Assembly: GCA_018881555.1 (NCBI GenBank)
Contig: JACAXG010000131.1
Coordinates: 1,977,207 to 2,041,206, forward strand
Direction of reading: 5' to 3'
From: Amblyornis subalaris
Taxonomy: Eukaryota; Chordata; Aves; Passeriformes; Ptilonorhynchidae
DNA length: 64,000 bases
Every line of letters begins with the position of its first letter. Position 1 is the first letter of the stretch. A program made the position numbers and the translations under genes. This document shows, in pieces, positions 60,060 through 64,000 of this stretch. Under the pieces are notes generated by a model. That model was not told the origin of the DNA, did no database searches, and worked only from the letters and a program-made list of their open reading frames with translations.

Positions 60060-60560
60060 AATCTTTCCATGAATTATTTACACGACGGCTCCAATCAACG
60101 CNGTACCTGTCAGCCTCCCCAGCCAAAATGAAAGTTCACTATGTAAAGGTGCCAAGGGAGAGTGGCAGCCTCCCACTGCGAGTTTATAGACAGAACTAAG
60201 TCAGCACGCATTATGTGTCAGAGCCGACATCAGACAGAATCAGATCCTTTGATCTCAGACCTCCACAGGAAGCTTAGATCTCAGACAAATTAGATAAAAA
60301 ATGAATTTATAGCAGATATGTATCCTAAGGCACACAGCTGAACGCTGTGTTTTGGAGGAGNACGGCAAATATCAAAACACATAAACTGCAGAATTTCCTC
60401 TCTCCTTCTCCCTCTCCCTCTGCTTTTGTGATAGCAAAATAGCTAATTAAAAGGAGATAAAACTCCAGCTCGCCTCCTCCTGCCTCTTATGTAATCCACA
60501 GGCTCCGGTAAGGAGGAGGAAAAAGAAATTCCCAAAACAGAGTAAACGGGGGGTTCAGCA
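60060..60560. promoter_or_regulatory. Candidate conserved non-coding element
   Basis: High-complexity repeat-free block with TTTACACGACGGCTCCAATC, CTAAGTCAGCACGCATTATG, TTTGATCTCAGACC, AAATTAGATAAAAAATG, and AGCTAATTAAAAGG (TAATTA at 60444-60449). If the predicted gene is real this is an intronic element. Confidence 0.35.
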
Positions 60561-60601
60561 GGGTTATCCGAGTGCCCTTAGATCTGTGCTGTTGGCAGGT
60601 G

Positions 60602-60636
60602 AGATAAAAAAAAAAAAAAAAAAGAAAAAAAAAAAG
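60602..60636. repeat. Oligo-A tract
   Basis: About 33 bases of A interrupted by one G. No SINE or processed-pseudogene body precedes it that I can recognise. Confidence 0.9.
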
Positions 60637-61104
60637 CCCTCAACTCCTGTAAGAACATTTCACAGCGGCAGAGAGGGAAGCCGGTGCTCTGTGCTGCCAG
60701 CCACACGCCCCCGGGGCTGTCTGCTTCCCTGTGACCTCGGGAGGAGTCGGGTTTGATCAGCACACGATGAAAGGACACGTCTCGAGGAGGTGTGCGGNGA
60801 AGGGATGCTTGTGGCAGGACCCTGGGGAGAGCAGGGGGACACACAGTGGGGTGGGTGGGCAAGGAGCTGCTTTGGGCTGCTGGGTTGGACTCACAGGGGC
60901 CACGCAAATGAGCCATGGGTGGGGTTTTCTTTACCTCCTGCGGAACTCAGTGCAGTCCTTCACAGCCTGGAAACCAGCCCAGAGGTTTTGATCCCCCTCC
61001 GGCACCCGGAGATTTGGGCAGGGAGGAGCCCTGCTCCTCCGGGCGTGCTGGGGACACCAGGAATGTTGGTCACTGCCCCACTCCGAAAACACAAGGAGAA
61101 ATCA
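60637..61104. other. GC-richer intronic sequence
   Basis: GC-rich stretch with frames open in several phases for that reason. No splice-supported exon found. Confidence 0.4.
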
Positions 61105-61215
61105 TGGACTCATGGAATCATAGAATATCCTCAGCTGTGGGGAAGGGACCCACAAGGATCATTGAAGTCCAACTCCTGGCCCTGAACAGGACACCCCAAA
61201 AATCACAGCATGAGA
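61105..61215 (-). mobile_element. CR1 3' fragment
   Basis: CATGGAATCATAGAATATCC, GGGAAGGGACCCACAAGGAT, CTCCTGGCCCTGAACAGGAC and ACCCCAAAAATCACAGCATG; GGACCCACAAGG-core subfamily. Confidence 0.93.
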
Positions 61216-61376
61216 GTAAGGGGGATTCTGCTGCTGCCTTCAGCGCAGCTGGGAATTCACTCCATGTGTGGAAAAGGGGATGAAATGACAAATAGAAAAA
61301 CACCAGGGAGGAGAAGGAGGAGGCAATAAAGAGATGCACCTTCCAAGAATGTGCCATTGATCTTATACAAACCTAT

Positions 61377-61560
61377 AGAATCATAGAATCATTAGGGTTG
61401 GGAAAAAAACCTTAAGATCGTGGAGTCCAACCACCAACCCAGCACCACTGTGTTCACTAAACCTCTCCCCAGCTGCCACATCCCACATATTTTTTGAACA
61501 TAGTGATTGCATCACTTCNCTGGGCAGCCTGAATGTGTTAGAAGACATAGACCAACTCTT
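61377..61560 (-). mobile_element. CR1 3' fragment
   Basis: AGAATCATAGAATCATTAGG, GTTGGGAAAAAAACCTTAAG, GGAGTCCAACCACCAACCCA, CCACATCCCACATATTTTTT and ACTTCNCTGGGCAGCC. It ends about 50 bases from the 3' end of the predicted exon at 61612. Confidence 0.92.
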
Positions 61561-61611
61561 TAGGTGTTCTAGTGTCTGTGAATTTGAATTCTCCCCACAC
61601 TGCAGTCTCAC

Positions 61612-61746
61612 CTCCCGCTACAGGCACTCCACTTTTATTTTCTCCTGGATTGTAGCAAGGCTTGGTGGGAGCTGCAGGAGGCTGTGCTTGTTTGCTGGGG
61701 CTCTTGGTGCTGACCTGTGGTACATCAGGCCGTTCAGTCCTCTTTT
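61612..61746 (-). CDS. Exon: proline-rich cytoplasmic segment of unidentified membrane protein
   Basis: 135 bases with a strong acceptor on the minus strand (GACTGTGTTTCATTCCAG, ending at 61747) and a strong donor (GCGGGAG then GTGAGA at 61611). One frame is open throughout, phase 1 at both ends. It joins in frame with the transmembrane exon on its 5' side and the terminal exon on its 3' side. The 45 residues are basic at first (KKRTERPDVPQ) and then rich in Ser, Lys and Pro (STKSPSKQAQPPAAPTKP), with KPCYNPGENKSG next. Such a sequence fits a juxtamembrane cytosolic tail. Pro-x-x-Pro-like spacing could bind SH3 domains (inference). Family not recognised. Confidence 0.6.
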
Positions 61747-61859
61747 CTGGAATGAAACACAGTCACATCACTCTCAATGCGTCCTCAGCTCGGCAGAAAT
61801 TCTTAATTCGAGCAAAAATTTAATATATTGTTGAATATATAGTTGAATATTGCTTGAAT

Positions 61860-61992
61860 ATGCCACTAAATGCCACATCCACACCATTTGAACACTTCCA
61901 GGGATGGTGACTGATTGCACCACTGCCCTGGGCAGCCTGTTCTTGTGCTGGACAACTCTTTCCATGAAGAAACATTTTGTAATATCTATCTG
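61860..61992 (-). mobile_element. CR1 fragment without its tail
   Basis: ATGCCACATCCACACCATTT, GAACACTTCCAGGGATGGTG, CACCACTGCCCTGGGCAGCC, TGTTCTTGTGCTGGACAACT and CTTTCCATGAAGAAACATTT. Confidence 0.9.
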
Positions 61993-62041
61993 GTCTCAGA
62001 CATCTTTTATAGGCCTAAAACTGTATAGCCTTGAACTAACT

Positions 62042-62118
62042 TAGAATCATAGAATATCCTGAGTTGGAAGAGACCTACATGGATCATCAAAGTCCAGTCC
62101 TGGTCCCTGCACTAACTA
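62042..62118 (-). mobile_element. Short CR1 3' fragment
   Basis: TAGAATCATAGAATATCCTG, AGTTGGAAGAGACCTACATG and CCTGGTCCCTGCACTAAC. It may be the tail half of the copy at 61860, or a separate insertion; the subfamily core differs, favouring the second. Confidence 0.88.
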
Positions 62119-62257
62119 CAAATCATATTGTTAATAACTGAACATCTCAGAGTTTTTCTGAGTTCTGTTGTCTGAAACCCATTGTGACCACACTGCGGAT
62201 TTTTAAATAAAATAAGGAGTCTGCAAGCGTAAATTTTTGTGGGTATTTCCAACTTAC

Positions 62258-62387
62258 TGTTGCTTTTGCTCTTCCTGAACCAGCAGAATGCAAGCACAAC
62301 GACGAATGCAGATGCTGCCGAACTCAGGATGACAACAAGGATCATGCTGGCCTTGGCTGTCCTGGGGACAGGGAAGGTGGCAAATGG
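62258..62387 (-). CDS. Exon: transmembrane helix of unidentified membrane protein
   Basis: On the minus strand the frame encodes PFATFPVPRTAKAS, a hydrophobic helix of about 22 residues beginning MILVVILSSAASAF, and then the positively charged stop-transfer FRKSKSN. This is the classic end of a type I single-pass protein. The donor is near-perfect (AGCAACA then GTAAGT at 62257) and leaves phase 1, matching the exon at 61746. Three acceptors are possible: before 62413, before 62387 (TGTGCTGTCCCAG) and before 62361 (TTCCCTGTCCCCAG). The 62387 choice is in phase with the exon at 62869. Whether the helix is a signal anchor cannot be excluded. Confidence 0.6.
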
Positions 62388-62868
62388 CTGGGACAGCACA
62401 GTGAACTTCGCCCCTGAGGATTTAAAGCAGTCAGTTCATTACAAAAGTAAGAATGTTGGTTTCACAGCTAAAACATCACCCTACAACCTTTCAGTGGGGA
62501 TGCCACTGTAAAAAATGCATGCAGGAACAAACCACAAGTCCGTCTATCAGACAGATCCAACATTAGTGAACAATATTTGTTTAAGACTGAGTGCCAGGAC
62601 AACCCAAATATGTAACAATACTTCTACAAGGTGAGTTTCAATCTTTCAGTGCCTCCAGAAGCATAAACACCTGCTTTGCATTCAACAATCCTTAATATTT
62701 CTTCCATGAATTTGTCCAGCTGACACAAAACCCAGAAAATTTGTTCACAAACCATGTTTCTGAGGCCAACCAGATCAGACCCCTACAGAAAACACGCACA
62801 TTCTCTGCAAGACAAAGAAATTGGTTGTGACAAGAAAGTTGTTAATACACAGTTTTTACAGGTTATAC

Positions 62869-62991
62869 CTGAATCATCTCAATGTAAGTTATGTGGAACC
62901 CAGAAACATTCACCAGCATGAAGCTGAAGTCCATGATGTAGAAAACTCCCAGTGAACTTGTTAATATTTTCCACCATGTTGATAATGAGCA
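62869..62991 (-). CDS. Probable exon: outer membrane-proximal domain of the same protein
   Basis: The minus strand is open for 41 codons ending at a good donor (ATGATTCAG then GTATAA at 62868) in phase 0, compatible with the exon at 62387. The frame reads GVFYIMDFSFMLVNVSG, then FHITYIEMIQ, including one N-glycosylation sequon (NVS). The other two frames have stops. The 5' boundary is unclear: the nearest AGs (just before 62972 or 62961) lack a good pyrimidine tract, so 62991 is only the limit of the open frame. The domain type was not recognised. Confidence 0.4.
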
Positions 62992-63599
62992 TTATAAATA
63001 AAAAATTACAGTGTCCCTGCTGTTAGTACAGTAAATATTTAGTCTCTTGAAAGACAGAAGCTTTGAGTAATGCTCTGCACCCAGAGATCCTAAAGTTTTC
63101 TGCAAATGGCAGAATCAAACCAGACACTGCTCATAGTTTTTGTTTTCAAGTGTTCATTGGGTCTCAGCATCTGAGTTTCAAGGATTGGAAGCTGCTTAGC
63201 TCTGCCCTTTTGAAAATCAGAAACAGAGAGGTTTTGGTTCCCTAAATAATTTCCAAAACAAGTTCTGGATGAAGATGTGCTGGGCAAGGACAGGAGTTTA
63301 GGANAAGTGGCCCTGGTACTCTCTGTAGACCAACTTGGAGGATGTGGATTAGCACATCAACTCATTATCTACCTTACTACCTGATTCATTATTGGTCCTA
63401 ACCCCACAATTCTAATCACTTTGATGGATGGATATTTCTTTTACTTGAGTTCCGCTTTTAATAAAAATCTAAAAGCCTTTTTTTCATCAATTCATTGAAA
63501 AAAATCAGAAACACTGTCAGATGGAGGCTTGGAGAGCAGGGTAAGGAGCTGTAAGTACTTTTAGCAGAAACTAATTAGATTTGTGTCAATGTTGTCCAC

Positions 63600-63662
63600 C
63601 TGAACGAAGCTGAGCTTCATCAGAACAATGTGGGAAGCATGTTCCAATTGGGAGAAATCTGC
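63600..63662 (-). CDS. Possible 63-base exon upstream of the membrane-proximal exon
   Basis: The acceptor is excellent (CTTGTGTGTCTGTACCCACAG-type tract ending at 63663) and the donor fair (GTTCAG then GTGGAC at 63599). Two of three frames are open: one gives ADFSQLEHASHIVLMKLSF, the other includes GTCFPHCSDEAQ. The second would be in phase with the downstream exon if that starts at 62961. Short length makes chance pairing possible. Confidence 0.3.
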
Positions 63663-64000
63663 CTGTGGGTACAGACACACAAGAACTTCAGCTGAGAGAA
63701 GAAATTTCACAGGTATCAAGGACTTTACACAGACAGGTGTTTAAAGGTGCTTTGCACTACTCTAGTAGTTGGTGAGCAGACTGCTGTTGGTTTAAACGGA
63801 AAGTGGATGCATCAAACCCGTTGGGATCCATGTCAGTGAAGGGAATATTACTGTAAAACAAGGAGCAATACTATGCTGAGGTGCTATGAACAGTCTGCTC
63901 TCCCCAGGAACTACTGCTAAGACATTTGGGATTATTGCATTCAACATCAGCTGCACCTTCTGAGCTGTCTCCAAACAGTAAATGTAGGTGCACAGAGCAA
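63663..64000. other. Window edge; one more exon-like open frame
   Basis: On the minus strand a CCTTGTTTTACAG site ends at 63851, followed by a 30-codon open frame (NIPFTDMDPNGFDASTF and so on) to a TAG at 63757. No good donor lies inside it, so it cannot be joined confidently to the gene. Confidence 0.25.

Noticed and set aside
60602..60636. Oligo-A tract as the tail of a processed pseudogene or SINE
   Set aside because: No recognisable body or target-site duplication precedes it.
62514..62632. Plus-strand open frame ending at a strong-looking donor (ACAAG then GTGAGT)
   Set aside because: It lies in the intron of the minus-strand gene, has no acceptor partner, and no continuing frame.
63090..63287. 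65-codon minus-strand frame (FQKGRAKQLPILETQ)
   Set aside because: Protein-like composition, but the acceptor is weak, the frame ends in a stop, and no donor exists.
1..64000. Prokaryotic-type systems (operons, CRISPR arrays, phage modules), tRNA or rRNA genes
   Set aside because: The window is vertebrate nuclear DNA; no regularly spaced repeats or cloverleaf-type sequences were found by eye.

Overview
This is a nuclear genome window from a bird. The evidence is the repeat content: more than thirty CR1 LINE fragments with the typical avian 3' end (the TTGGAAGGGACC core and ATTCTATG-type tails) lie on both strands, while mammalian L1, Alu or B1/B2 sequences are absent. One avian-type retroviral LTR-like fragment and one or two very old MIR-like SINE relics were also seen. 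The sequence is AT-rich apart from a few CpG-rich patches. Isolated single Ns are scattered throughout, as expected if heterozygous or ambiguous consensus calls were masked.

Layout. Positions 1 to about 55,900 look like intergenic or very long intron sequence. I recognise no known protein-coding gene there, only CR1 fragments, microsatellites, a strong CpG island at about 5,970-6,425, and several clean, repeat-free, homeobox-motif-rich blocks (for example 14,600-14,960; 18,740-19,140; 33,120-33,600; 38,960-39,475; 41,150-41,670; 44,340-44,880; 60,060-60,560). These resemble the conserved non-coding elements of a developmental gene desert, but conservation cannot be measured from one sequence. 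Positions 47,190-48,836 hold an unusual cluster: an ancient CR1/L3-like reverse transcriptase fossil, a CpG-rich block, a 590-bp G-depleted hexanucleotide repeat and a MIR-like relic.

The right end (about 56,000-63,700) probably carries the 3' part of one minus-strand gene. Three exons have good splice sites, matching phases and a continuous reading frame. They encode a transmembrane helix (62,258-62,387), a proline-rich cytoplasmic segment (61,612-61,746) and a terminal exon (56,627-56,985). An AATAAA signal follows at 55,991-55,996. One or two further exons of the outer domain are likely at 62,869-62,991 and 63,600-63,662. The product would be a single-pass membrane protein with a tail of about 170 residues. 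I do not recognise the family and give no gene symbol. CR1 copies fill its introns and crowd the 61,612-61,746 exon on both sides.

No tRNA, rRNA, CRISPR array or bacterial-type operon is present. Most open frames over 60 codons are chance frames, CR1 remnants or low-complexity artefacts. Calls of 'nothing recognised' are by eye, without database comparison.
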